Part shown: positions 17,327-25,379 of the stretch, piece after piece
Numbering within the stretch: position 1 is the first letter of the stretch
Layout of the letters: every line of letters begins with the position of its first letter
Assembly (NCBI RefSeq): GCF_001417735.1
Contig: NZ_BBUZ01000033.1
Coordinates: 124,001 to 188,000 of the forward strand
Source of the DNA: Streptomyces sp. NBRC 110028
GTDB taxonomy: Bacteria > Actinomycetota > Actinomycetes > Streptomycetales > Streptomycetaceae
Direction of reading: 5' to 3'
DNA length: 64,000 nucleotides
The notes under the pieces: model-generated
Told to the model about the DNA's origin: nothing
Databases searched by the model: none
The model's input: only the letters and a program-made list of their open reading frames with translations
Translations under genes and position numbers: made by a program

Positions 17327-17378
17327 GAGCTCCGTCGGGGCAGGGTGACCCAATGGGTCCCCTGCCCCGACGGAGCTC
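17327..17378. terminator. Very long perfect stem-loop, bidirectional terminator candidate
   Basis: The two 19-base arms (17327-17345 and 17360-17378, beginning GAGCTCCGTCGG) are perfectly complementary. Inside them the stem continues as GACCC/GGGTC around an AAT loop, with a single T bulge. It lies 66 bases after the LPMO stop on the minus strand and after the integrase fragment on the plus strand. There is no T tract, as is common in Streptomyces terminators. Confidence 0.7.
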
Positions 17379-17443
17379 GGCTGGCCGGGCGGCGGGTTAC
17401 CGGCGCCCGGCAGAGACCGGTGCCGTGTGCGGCGCTCCCCTGC

Positions 17444-18118
17444 TCAGCCGAAGTTCACGTCGCTGCACCACATGTAGGCCTGGTCGAGGTGCGAGGCCTG
17501 CCAGATCACGAACAGGATGTGGTGTCCGGTGTAGCCGGAGGTGCTGACGTTGAACGTGTAGTCCGTCGCCGGGCCGAAGCGGCCGGTCTGCGTGATGAAG
17601 TCGAGGTTGCCCCAGCCCAGGGTCTGGGTCTTGGGGTCGAAGCCCTGCTTGCTCACGTAGGCCGTGAAGTAGTCGGCACCGTGGGACGCCTGGTCGTGCA
17701 CGTGGACCGAGAAGTTGTTGCCGACGGTGGTCGTCTTCCACTGCCCGGGCTTGTTCAGACTGGCGTTCCTCGAGAGGTTGTTGCTGCAGAGCGTCCCGTT
17801 GGGGGTCTGCGACTGGAACTGGCCACCGAGGCCGTCGCGGAGCGCGCTCATCCAGTTCCACATGGTGTCGGGGTTCGCCTGGAAGGCCTGCCAACACATG
17901 GGGTCTTCGGTCTGCATGGCCGGGTTCATGTGGTCGTTACCCCACCTTTCCCAGCAGTGGTACGCGCGGGAGGCGGGGCCGACGACGGAGCCGTGAGCCT
18001 GGGCGGGGGCCGACCAGGTCAGTGCGCCGACAACCACGGCGAACAGCATGGCGAGCGCCTGGAGAGGCCGTCGGAGGGCCGACCGGGAACGCCCGGTTAA
18101 TGGGCTCTGTTTGCGCAT
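17444..18118 (-). CDS. Secreted lytic polysaccharide monooxygenase, AA10 family
   Basis: This copper monooxygenase oxidatively cleaves crystalline chitin or cellulose outside the cell. I chose the ATG at 18118 (MRKQSPLTG); the frame extends to 18214, but that would span the operator. The precursor is 224 residues with a signal peptide (RR, hydrophobic ALAMLFAVVVGALTW, cleavage PAQA-HG), leaving His42 as the mature N-terminal residue of the copper His brace (HGSVVGPASRAYHCWE). The second brace His is in ASHGADYF, and the axial Phe is in the C-terminal MWCSDVNFG. There is no extra binding module. A CebR-type palindrome precedes the start and a strong stem-loop follows the stop. Confidence 0.93.
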   Translation of the reverse strand: MRKQSPLTGRSRSALRRPLQALAMLFAVVVGALTWSAPAQAHGSVVGPASRAYHCWERWGNDHMNPAMQTEDPMCWQAFQANPDTMWNWMSALRDGLGGQFQSQTPNGTLCSNNLSRNASLNKPGQWKTTTVGNNFSVHVHDQASHGADYFTAYVSKQGFDPKTQTLGWGNLDFITQTGRFGPATDYTFNVSTSGYTGHHILFVIWQASHLDQAYMWCSDVNFG

Positions 18119-18151
18119 GTGGGGGGAACCCCTTCCAGTTGAAAGGCACCA

Positions 18152-18165
18152 TGGGAGCGCTCCCA
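18152..18165. promoter_or_regulatory. CebR-type operator (TGGGAGCGCTCCCA)
   Basis: A perfect 14-base palindrome, TGGGAGCGCTCCCA, 34 bases upstream of the LPMO start. This is the established binding sequence of the LacI-type cellobiose regulator CebR in Streptomyces. It implies that the LPMO is repressed until cello-oligosaccharides appear, which favours a cellulose-linked role. Confidence 0.85.
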
Positions 18166-18546
18166 ACGTACGACTTCCGAGTGAAATGTCAATGAAACAA
18201 ACGGAGTTGATCACAGGGGCGGGCGGCGATCAGGGAATCTGCCGTGAGCCGGGAGTCACGGGAGGATTCGGCGACTTCGGTGGCACGACAGTCAGAACCC
18301 TTCCCGAAACCGGAGAGCGAGGGTGCGGCCTGCCTGCGTTCCGCGTAATTCGGAGCTCGGAGAGCCACGACACTGCGGGTGCCGATGAATCATCCACGCA
18401 GGTTGGGAGCCTGATCACGGATCTTCGATTCTCCTCGACGTTCACCCCCGGGGTCTTCACCTGCGCAGGGCCCCGGCGGCATCATGGCCTGTCGTGCCGC
18501 TGCGACTGGCCTACCTCGCCGCGACTGGCGTTCGTCGGCCTCGCCC

Positions 18547-18576
18547 CGTATCGAGGAACTCAGGCTCCTCGATACG
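18547..18576. other. 11-bp perfect stem-loop
   Basis: CGTATCGAGGA (18547-18557) and its exact complement TCCTCGATACG (18566-18576) flank an 8-base loop, ACTCAGGC. It lies in an otherwise geneless stretch (18166-18667) between the LPMO promoter and the truncated IS-A copy. It could be a terminator, an IS end or a recombination site. Confidence 0.5.
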
Positions 18577-18667
18577 GTTTAGGTACCAGAAACCCCATCC
18601 GTGCTGGTCATGATGGGCGAGCGCTGCGGTGGGCCCGCCGGCCTCGCCACCGACTGCTTCGAGACCA

Positions 18668-19427
18668 AGACGTCGTCTGGTGCGTTGGAAGTGGCGCCAG
18701 ACGGCGGTCGGACCCGGTCGTCCACCATTGCCGGAAGAGACAGTTGCGCTCATCCAGCGCCTGGCGCGAGAGAACCCGACCTGGGGGTACGTCAGAATCC
18801 AAGGCGTGCTCCGACGGCTTGGTCATCGGGTTGCCGCCGCTACCATCCGGCGCGTCCTGCGCCGTTCTGGTCCACCGCCCGCACCGCAGCGAGCCTCCCA
18901 GCAGACCTGGCGCTCGTTCCTGCGCTCACAGGCCCATACGCTGCTTGCCTGCGACTTCATGCACGTGGAGACAGTCTTCCTCAGGCGTCTCTACGTCTTC
19001 TTCGTCATGGAGATTGCCACCCGGCGCGTCCATATCCTGGGCGTCACTGCCCACCCGACCGGCGCATGGGTCACCCAACTCGCCCGCAATCTGCTCATGG
19101 ACCTCGGCGACAGGGCCGAGTGTTTCCGGTTCTTCATCAGTGACCGGGACAGCAAGTTCACCGCCGCGTTCGACGCCGTCTTCGCCGGCAACGGCACAGC
19201 CGTCATCCCCACACCGCCTCAGAGCCCCCGGTCAAATGCGTTCGCGAACGATGGATACGCACAGCCCGCACCGAGTGCACCGACCGACTACCTGCTGGCA
19301 TAATCAGGCGCCGCCAGGTACTCGGTGGACTGCTCAACGAGTACCACACCACGCCACTCCGGTTGCCTCACCGTCGACAGGAAACGCCCAGCTCAGCAGC
19401 CTGATCGGAATATTGACACCCTTCAGG
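18668..19427 (+). pseudogene. Second IS-A copy, truncated and frameshifted
   Basis: Nearly identical to the IS-A transposase from RRRLVRWKWRQT onward (RPGRPPLPEETVALIQRLA, LLACDFMHVETVFLRRLYVF, FRFFISDRDSKFTAAFDAVF). The 5' third is missing. A frameshift after RSNAFA destroys the catalytic Glu region, and an internal deletion joins TDYLLA to the last residues. The right terminal repeat (GACACCCTTCAGG) ends at about 19427, inside an IS-B remnant. Confidence 0.75.
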
Positions 19428-19552
19428 CGCAGGACCGCGTTCTCGTGCGGCAGCACCAGCAGTTCCGCGTCCTTCGCCGTCCCGCGACGCAGGAGCACCG
19501 ATGGAACAGTGAGCAGCTTCCGGGTCACCTTGTACAGCAAGGACACGATCAC
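19428..19552 (-). pseudogene. IS-B transposase, N-terminal fragment
   Basis: The minus frame reads MIVSLLYKVTRKLLTVPSVL, LRRGTAKDAELLVLPHENAVL, nearly the same as the N-terminus of the intact IS-B transposase at 36916. It breaks off exactly where the IS-A terminal repeat begins (CTGCGC|CTGAAGGGTGTC on the minus strand), so IS-A inserted into an IS-B copy here. Confidence 0.7.
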
Positions 19553-19588
19553 GGAGGAGTGCCGGTGAGGGCCGCACGGCGCGGGTGG

Positions 19589-21367
19589 TTATGCGGTGTC
19601 CAGCGCGGCCAGTTCGGCCGCGACGGCCCGCAACTGCGCGACAGTGATCCGCGCGACGGGCAGCGCGGCCAGGCCGATCAGCGAGATCGTCCGCATGAAT
19701 TGCAGGTTCTCCGAGTCGGTGACCCCGGGGATGTGGCGGTTCAGGATATCGGCGGCGGCCGGGTCGGCGGTCAGGAGGTGAACGGGGGTGCGGACCGACA
19801 GCCGGCTGTCGGGGAAGTCCTTGACCGGCGGCAGTGGGCGAAGGGCGGCCTGTGCACGCTCGCGCTGGGCGCGCACCAGCAGATGCCGCTCGGCCACCGG
19901 GCCGTGCCGGGGCAGACCGAGGCGTTCGTACTGGTCGTCGGGGGCATCGGTGGCGCGCAGCAGGTCGGTCAGCAGCCCTGCCATGCGCAGTTCCGCCTCA
20001 TCGTCGACGAGAGGGTCGGTCTGGTCCGGGTCGGTGGCGAGGTCGAACAGAAGGGTTCCGTAGGCACCGGGGTTGACCATCGCCCGGCCGGGGACCCGCA
20101 GGGTGGGAGTGCCCTTGGTGAAGGCGAAGGGCTCGGCGAGCGTGGCGTCGGCCAGTTCGGCGGGGGTGAACCGGCCCCGCATGCGGGTGGGCATCAGGGT
20201 GTGGTCGTACAGCGGGGTGTTGGTGTCGTCCGCGCAGGCACGCATGTAGACGTAGTGGCCGTCGGTGACGTTGACGTGGCCGCCGAACATGCCGAACAGG
20301 CCGGCGTCGCGGACGGGCGTGTCGTCTGCGAGGACGCCACGCAGCGGCCTGCCCTGCATGTCCTCGGGCAGCGGCACGCCGAAGTACTCCAGCAGGGTGG
20401 GGCCGAGGTCGATGGTCTGCACGAGGGCGGCGCGGCGTTCCCCGGCGGTGCCCACGCGTGGGTCCCAGACGAACAGCGGGAGGTGGACCAGTTCGTTGTA
20501 CCAGGGCAGCACGCCCTTGCCCCACCAGTCCTTCTCGCCCAGGAACAGCCCATGGTCGGTGTTGACGATGAGCATGGTGTCCGACCACAGGTCCAGTTCG
20601 TCCATCAGGTCCAGCACCCGTCCCAGGGAGCGGTCGCACATCGACAGCAGGGCGGCGTACTCGTAGCGCGCGTGCGCGGTCTCCTCCGCGGTCTCGGCCA
20701 CCCGCTTGTAGTCTGGCCAGTCGAAGTGCGGGCCGTCGTGGTCGTGCGGGTAGAGGTCCTTGTAGTGCTGGTGCGAGAAGAAGGGTTCGTGCGGGTCGAA
20801 CGTCTCCACCTGCACGAACCAGCGGTCGGCGGCGGCGTTGGTGCGGATGAACTCGATCCCGGCGTCGAAGGTGAGCGTCTGCGGGTGCAGGTCCTCGGTG
20901 GCCATGTGCTGCCGGTTGACCCAGTCCTGGCGATACGTGGGGCGGCGCACCTCCTTGAGGTCGTCCGGGATCTTGGGGTCGGCGACCTGGCCCTTCCACG
21001 GGTCACCTTCCTGGCCGCGGAAGAACTCCCAGGTGGAGTATCGGCCGTGATAGGTGGCGCCGCCGTCCTCCCAGTAGTGCAGATGGTCGCTGGCGAGGTG
21101 GGTGTGGACACCATGGCGGCCCAGTAGCTCCGGCACGGAGTCGTCGAACGGCTCCAGCGGCCCCCAGGAGCGGTGCAGGAAGTTGTAGCGGCCGGTGTGC
21201 AGCTCGCGCCGGGCGGGCATGCAGGGCATCGATCCGGCGTAGGCATTGTCGAAGACGGCTGTGCGCTCGGCCAGCCGGGCGAAGTTGGGGGCGTGCGTCC
21301 AGCCGGCCCCGTACGGCGGAAGCATGCGCCGGTTGAGACTGTCGAACATCACCATGATGGCTTTCAT
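19589..21367 (-). CDS. Sulfatase (type I, formylglycine-dependent)
   Basis: A 592-residue alkaline-phosphatase-superfamily sulfatase. The N-terminal metal site is MVMFDSLNRRMLPPYG. The modification motif is CMPAR (Cys49 to Arg53, in GSMPCMPARRELHTGR), a C-X-P-X-R variant in which Cys would become formylglycine. The second metal site is TDHGLFLGEKDWWGKG. No signal peptide is seen, so desulfation would happen in the cytoplasm after import. It shares the minus strand with the PadR gene, overlapping it by 4 bases, and the cluster also has a formylglycine-generating enzyme. The substrate is probably a sulfated sugar or glycoside, by context only. Confidence 0.92.
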   Translation of the reverse strand: MKAIMVMFDSLNRRMLPPYGAGWTHAPNFARLAERTAVFDNAYAGSMPCMPARRELHTGRYNFLHRSWGPLEPFDDSVPELLGRHGVHTHLASDHLHYWEDGGATYHGRYSTWEFFRGQEGDPWKGQVADPKIPDDLKEVRRPTYRQDWVNRQHMATEDLHPQTLTFDAGIEFIRTNAAADRWFVQVETFDPHEPFFSHQHYKDLYPHDHDGPHFDWPDYKRVAETAEETAHARYEYAALLSMCDRSLGRVLDLMDELDLWSDTMLIVNTDHGLFLGEKDWWGKGVLPWYNELVHLPLFVWDPRVGTAGERRAALVQTIDLGPTLLEYFGVPLPEDMQGRPLRGVLADDTPVRDAGLFGMFGGHVNVTDGHYVYMRACADDTNTPLYDHTLMPTRMRGRFTPAELADATLAEPFAFTKGTPTLRVPGRAMVNPGAYGTLLFDLATDPDQTDPLVDDEAELRMAGLLTDLLRATDAPDDQYERLGLPRHGPVAERHLLVRAQRERAQAALRPLPPVKDFPDSRLSVRTPVHLLTADPAAADILNRHIPGVTDSENLQFMRTISLIGLAALPVARITVAQLRAVAAELAALDTA

Positions 21368-21954
21368 GTCTGCTCCTCAGAGGTGTCCGGGGCGAGGTCG
21401 TCGTCCTCCAGCTGCCGCAGCACGTCCTCCAGCCATGCCTGCCACCGGTCCACGGCGTCGGCGCCCCACCGGTGGACCAGGTCCGCGGCAACCCGGTGGC
21501 GGACGGGGTCGAGCCCGGGAACGGGGTTCTCGAAGAGGAGGGTGCGGTCCCGGTGGCGATTTTTCGCGACCTGATTCCTGCGGTAGTCCAGTTCCGTGGT
21601 CACCAGACGGATCGCCGCCTGCCGGTCGAGGGCCACGGTGGCCAGGAAGCGGTTGGTGAAGTCGGGGTCGGCGAAGCGGCTGGTGGGTTCGTACGGCGAG
21701 TGGATCCACTCCAGCAGCGCCGCGCGGCCGGTGTCGGTCAGCCGGTAGACCTTGGCGTCCGGACGGCGTTCGCGGGGGTCCACGCGGAACTCCACCCAGC
21801 CGCTGTTCTCCATGCGGGCCAGGGCCCGGTAGACCTGGCTGTGGTGGATCCGGGAGCTGACGAACTGCCCCTCGGCGGACAACCATTTGCGCAGGTCATA
21901 ACCGCTGTATGGGCGTGCTGCGAGCAGTCGCAGCAGGACGTGTTCGAGTTTCAC
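21364..21954 (-). CDS. PadR family transcriptional regulator
   Basis: A 196-residue PadR/Vir-type regulator starting at GTG 21954. The winged helix is MKLEHVLLRLLAARPYSGYDLRKWL, SSRIHHSQVYRALARMENSGWVEFRVD, KVYRLTDTGRAALLEWI, followed by a C-terminal dimerisation helix region (TTELDYRRNQVAKNRHRD). A canonical PadR box, ATGT-N8-ACAT, lies 12 bases upstream. It overlaps the downstream sulfatase by 4 bases, so it probably represses itself and the sulfatase. It is divergent from the TetR gene. Confidence 0.92.
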   Translation of the reverse strand: MKLEHVLLRLLAARPYSGYDLRKWLSAEGQFVSSRIHHSQVYRALARMENSGWVEFRVDPRERRPDAKVYRLTDTGRAALLEWIHSPYEPTSRFADPDFTNRFLATVALDRQAAIRLVTTELDYRRNQVAKNRHRDRTLLFENPVPGLDPVRHRVAADLVHRWGADAVDRWQAWLEDVLRQLEDDDLAPDTSEEQT

Positions 21955-21965
21955 CGGGCATCCCT

Positions 21966-21981
21966 ATGTGCGACGTCACAT
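21966..21981. promoter_or_regulatory. PadR box (ATGT-N8-ACAT)
   Basis: ATGT at 21966-21969, eight bases (GCGACGTC), then ACAT at 21978-21981, within the slightly longer near-palindrome TATGTG..CACATA. It matches the established PadR operator pattern and lies just upstream of the padR-like GTG start, in the divergent gap to the TetR gene. Confidence 0.75.
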
Positions 21982-22043
21982 ATGTGCGGCTGAAAATAGG
22001 CGGCTCGCCGCGGGACGTCAAGCTCCCGGATATCGTTGCCGCC

Positions 22044-22691
22044 ATGCGTCCCGAACAGTCAGCACACACCGGCGGTACCGGCGCCGTCGGTGACGGCAAG
22101 GGGTCCGGCCAATACGCCAAGGGCCGGGCGCGGCGCGAGGAAATCCTGCGCACCGCCCTGCAGGCCTTCGCCGACCAGGGTTTCCGGGCGACGTCGATGC
22201 GGGAGATAGCCGAGGCCGTCGGGTTGAGCCAGGCGGGGCTGCTGCACCACTTCCGCTCCAAGGACGATCTGCTCGCCGAGGTGCTGCGACTGCGCGACTC
22301 CGAGATCTACGCCTTCAACCAGCGTTTCGGGCAGGAGACGGGGCTTGCTGCGCTGAGCCGGCTGGTGGACATGGTGGAGCTCAACGCCCGCCAGGCGGGT
22401 CTGGTGCAGTTGTACACAGTCCTGTCGGGAGAGTCCGTCAGCCTTGATCACCCGGCGCAGCCGTACTTCACTGTCCGTTACGCGGAGCTGAGGGAGCGGG
22501 TGGCGGGGTACTTGCGCACCGTCAGGGACGAGGGGCGGATCCGCGAGGACGTGGACCCGGAGCAGGCGGCCGCAGCGATCATCGCCGTGATGGACGGCCT
22601 GCAGATCCAGTGGCTGCTGGCCCCCTCGTCGGTGGACATGCCGGAGGTCTTCGCCCGGTTCCTGGACGACTATCTCCGCGGTCTGGCGTAG
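22044..22691 (+). CDS. TetR/AcrR family transcriptional regulator
   Basis: I chose the ATG at 22044, giving 215 residues; the longer frame from 21909 overlaps the PadR gene. The HTH is ARREEILRTALQAFADQGFRATSMREIAEAVGLSQAGLLHHFRSKDDLLAEVL. The C-terminal part (QTGLAALSRLVDMVELNARQAGLVQLYTVLSGES; TVRYAELRERV; FLDDYLRGLA) is the helical ligand/dimer domain. It directly precedes the ABC importer operon, and a perfect 10-bp inverted repeat lies between them, so it probably regulates the importer. Confidence 0.92.
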   Translation: MRPEQSAHTGGTGAVGDGKGSGQYAKGRARREEILRTALQAFADQGFRATSMREIAEAVGLSQAGLLHHFRSKDDLLAEVLRLRDSEIYAFNQRFGQETGLAALSRLVDMVELNARQAGLVQLYTVLSGESVSLDHPAQPYFTVRYAELRERVAGYLRTVRDEGRIREDVDPEQAAAAIIAVMDGLQIQWLLAPSSVDMPEVFARFLDDYLRGLA

Positions 22692-22752
22692 TACCGGCGC
22701 GCCGGGAGGTCACGCCCCGGCACCGAGGGCGGTCACGTAACGCGACCGACGC

Positions 22753-22774
22753 AAACCATTCACATGAATGGTTT
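22753..22774. promoter_or_regulatory. Operator candidate for the TetR regulator (10-bp perfect inverted repeat)
   Basis: AAACCATTCA (22753-22762), a two-base spacer CA, then the exact reverse complement TGAATGGTTT (22765-22774). It is AT-rich against a GC-rich background and lies between the TetR stop and the ABC binding-protein start at 22855, where a promoter is expected. I did not see a second copy within the cluster. Confidence 0.7.
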
Positions 22775-22854
22775 CTGGGCCTACAGTGCTCCCCACGCTG
22801 CCCGCGGCTCCGGGCGGCGACGCCAATTTCGGCGGATGGAGAGACGAGACGCTC

Positions 22855-24420
22855 ATGACAGCCGATCTCAGAGCCGGGCCACCGACCCGGCGCACCACCT
22901 TTCTAGGACTCGCGGGGCTGGGGCTCACCGGGCTCGCCACGGCCAGCGGATGCCGCCTCGCCGTGGACGAGGCCCGCGGCGCGACCGGCGACAGCGGGGC
23001 CCACCGCGGCGGAACCCTCACGATCGCGATGAACCTCGACGCCAGGCCGGTGGCGGCCCAGGCTCATCAGGCCCAGTCGGTCGTCTGGCGGCGCATGGTC
23101 TTCGAGACGCTCACCGAATACGACGCGGCCGGCATCCCCCGCCCCCTGCTGGCCACCAGCTGGAAGATCACCGATGGCGGCCGCACCGTCGCGCTGCGCC
23201 TGCGCGACGACGTCCGTTTCCATTCCGGGCGGCCCATGACCTCCAAGGACGTGATCTTCTCGCTGAAGCGGACCGCGGACCCGGTGGCGGTGACACAGGC
23301 CCGTGCCGTCAGCGCGCATATCACCGATATGACCGCCGACGGTGACCACGCCCTGCGCATCCGGCTGGGCCGGCCCGCAGGCAACCTCTTCGACATGTTC
23401 GAACTCGCCTCCATCCTCGACCGGGAGAGCGCGGCCGGGCTGGCCAGTGGCAAGGAGGTGGTCGGCACCGGCCCGTTCGCCTGGCGGTCCTGGGCCCCCG
23501 GTTCGCACCTCACGCTCGTACGCAACCGGTACTTCCGTACCCGGGGCCGCCCGTACCTGGACCGCATCGACATGCCCTGCATCACCGACCCGACCGCGCT
23601 GGTCACCGCCGTGCGCAGCGGCCGTGCGGACATCGCCTACGGCGCCGCCCCGCTGGACGCCAAGGGCCTGTCAAGGGACGATCGTTACGTCATCGACCTC
23701 GGAACCGCGGTCGACTACGCCGTCAGCATGGACGTGCGCGCCCACCCCTTCGACAAGCCCGAGGTGCGCCGGGCGGTCGGCTACGCCCTCGACCGCGAAC
23801 GCGTCCTGAGCCAGGTCTTCGCCGGATACGGCCGTGCCAGCAGCTTGTGGTGGACGGACAAGGAACCGGGCTGGAGCAGAGAGCAGTCCGACGCCTACAC
23901 CTACGACCGGACCCGCGCCCGCCGGATGATCGAACAGTCGGGGGCCAAAGGCGCGGAGGTGATGATCGACGTCATCGCGGTCCAAGCCGCGCTGGCCGCC
24001 GCCCAGATCGTCCGATACGACCTGTCCGCGGCCGGGCTGAGCGTGCGTACCCGGGTGCTCGACCCCATCGACTTCTCGGCTCGGCAGGCCGCCGGGAAGC
24101 TCGGCCACATGTTCATCAACGGCTATGGCATCGCCGACCTGTCGGCGGCCACGCTCGTGGGCGCGCACCCGGCCTTCGCCGCCACCAACTCCTCGCACTT
24201 CCACACCCCCGAGTACACCGCTGCCATCAACCGGGCGGCGACCGCGAGCAGCGGCGAACGCAAGGCCGCCGTGCGGGCCCTGGGCGCCTACATGCAGCGG
24301 CATGCCTTCAGCCAGTCCATCGCGACGACACGGTCCGCCATCATCCGCTCCAAACGAGCCCGTGGGCTCGGGCTGACCTATCTCGGCTGCCCCCGCCTCG
24401 ACAACACGTACCTGGTGTGA
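22855..24420 (+). CDS. ABC transporter substrate-binding lipoprotein, family 5 (peptide/nickel/oligosaccharide type)
   Basis: A 521-residue family 5 extracellular solute-binding protein. The ATG at 22855 follows GGAGAGACGAG. The N-terminus has twin arginines (PTRRTTFLGLAGLGLTG) and a lipobox-like ATASGC, suggesting a Tat-exported lipoprotein. Domain signatures include GGTLTIAMNLDARPV, VVWRRMVFETLTEYDAAG, VRFHSGRPMTSKDVIFSLKR and VVGTGPFAWRSW. Members bind peptides, but some bind oligosaccharides. With sulfatases, a GH3 enzyme and FGE downstream, a sulfated oligosaccharide or glycoside is the likely ligand (inference). The first permease begins 6 bases after its stop. Confidence 0.93.
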   Translation: MTADLRAGPPTRRTTFLGLAGLGLTGLATASGCRLAVDEARGATGDSGAHRGGTLTIAMNLDARPVAAQAHQAQSVVWRRMVFETLTEYDAAGIPRPLLATSWKITDGGRTVALRLRDDVRFHSGRPMTSKDVIFSLKRTADPVAVTQARAVSAHITDMTADGDHALRIRLGRPAGNLFDMFELASILDRESAAGLASGKEVVGTGPFAWRSWAPGSHLTLVRNRYFRTRGRPYLDRIDMPCITDPTALVTAVRSGRADIAYGAAPLDAKGLSRDDRYVIDLGTAVDYAVSMDVRAHPFDKPEVRRAVGYALDRERVLSQVFAGYGRASSLWWTDKEPGWSREQSDAYTYDRTRARRMIEQSGAKGAEVMIDVIAVQAALAAAQIVRYDLSAAGLSVRTRVLDPIDFSARQAAGKLGHMFINGYGIADLSAATLVGAHPAFAATNSSHFHTPEYTAAINRAATASSGERKAAVRALGAYMQRHAFSQSIATTRSAIIRSKRARGLGLTYLGCPRLDNTYLV

Positions 24421-24425
24421 TCACG

Positions 24426-25379
24426 ATGACCGGTTTCCTGATACGCCGCCTGCCGTCGGCCCTCCTGGTGCTGTTCGCCACCTCGGTGCTCGCCTTCGTC
24501 CTTCCGCGGCTGGGCGGCGGTGACCCGGCGACCGCCGTGGCCGGCCCCGACGCCACCGCCGCCCAGATCGCCGCCGTCCGCTCCGACCTGGGCATGGACC
24601 GCCCGCTGGTCAGCCAGTACACCCACTGGCTGGACGGGGTGCTGCACGGTGACTTCGGTACCTCCTACGTCACCGGGCGACCCGTGACCGCGCTGCTCGG
24701 CGACCGGTTCGGCAGTACGGTACAACTCGCCCTGGCCGCCGCCCTCCTGATGATCGTCATCGGGGTGGCGCTGGGCGTGGCCGCCGGTTCCAGCAGGCGC
24801 CCGTGGGCCCGTTCCCTGCTGGACGTCACCTGCACGGTGCTGCTCGCCACCCCGGCCTTCCTGACCGGCCTGCTCCTGGCCCTGCTGCTCGGGGAGGCAT
24901 GGAAGGTCCTGCCCGTCAGCGGCGAGGTCTCGATGCTCGTCGACCCCGAGATCGGCATCCAGTACCTGCTGCTGCCCGCACTCGCCCTGTCACTGCCTCA
25001 GGCGGCCTCGATGGCGCGACTGATCCAGACCGCCATGCGGCAGGCATACACCGAGGAGTACGTGCAGACAGCCGTGGCCAAGGGCGCCTCGCGCCGGCGG
25101 GTCACCCTCCGGCACGTGCTGCGCAACTCGCTGGCCACCGCTCTGGTCTCGCTCGGCATGCGGCTGGGCGAGCTGCTCGGCGGCGCCATCGTCATCGAGG
25201 CCGTCTTCGCCCGCAACGGTCTGGGCGCGCTGGCCGTGTCCAGCTCCGGGCAGCGCGACTACCTCGTCGTCCAGGCACTGGTGCTACTGGCGGTGACCAT
25301 CGCCGTAACGCTGCAACTACTCACCGAAATCGGGCTGTCCCTGCTCGATCCCCGGATCAGACTGGAGGGCACGCGATGA
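24426..25379 (+). CDS. ABC transporter permease, DppB type
   Basis: A 317-residue inner-membrane permease. FLIRRLPSALLVLFATSVLAFVLPRL starts the first helix, followed by the periplasmic segment DLGMDRPLVSQYTHWLDGVLHGDFGTSYVT typical of DppB/OppB. The EAA loop is YVQTAVAKGASRRRVTLRHVLRN. It overlaps the next permease by 4 bases and forms the first half of the translocation channel. Confidence 0.93.
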   Translation: MTGFLIRRLPSALLVLFATSVLAFVLPRLGGGDPATAVAGPDATAAQIAAVRSDLGMDRPLVSQYTHWLDGVLHGDFGTSYVTGRPVTALLGDRFGSTVQLALAAALLMIVIGVALGVAAGSSRRPWARSLLDVTCTVLLATPAFLTGLLLALLLGEAWKVLPVSGEVSMLVDPEIGIQYLLLPALALSLPQAASMARLIQTAMRQAYTEEYVQTAVAKGASRRRVTLRHVLRNSLATALVSLGMRLGELLGGAIVIEAVFARNGLGALAVSSSGQRDYLVVQALVLLAVTIAVTLQLLTEIGLSLLDPRIRLEGTR

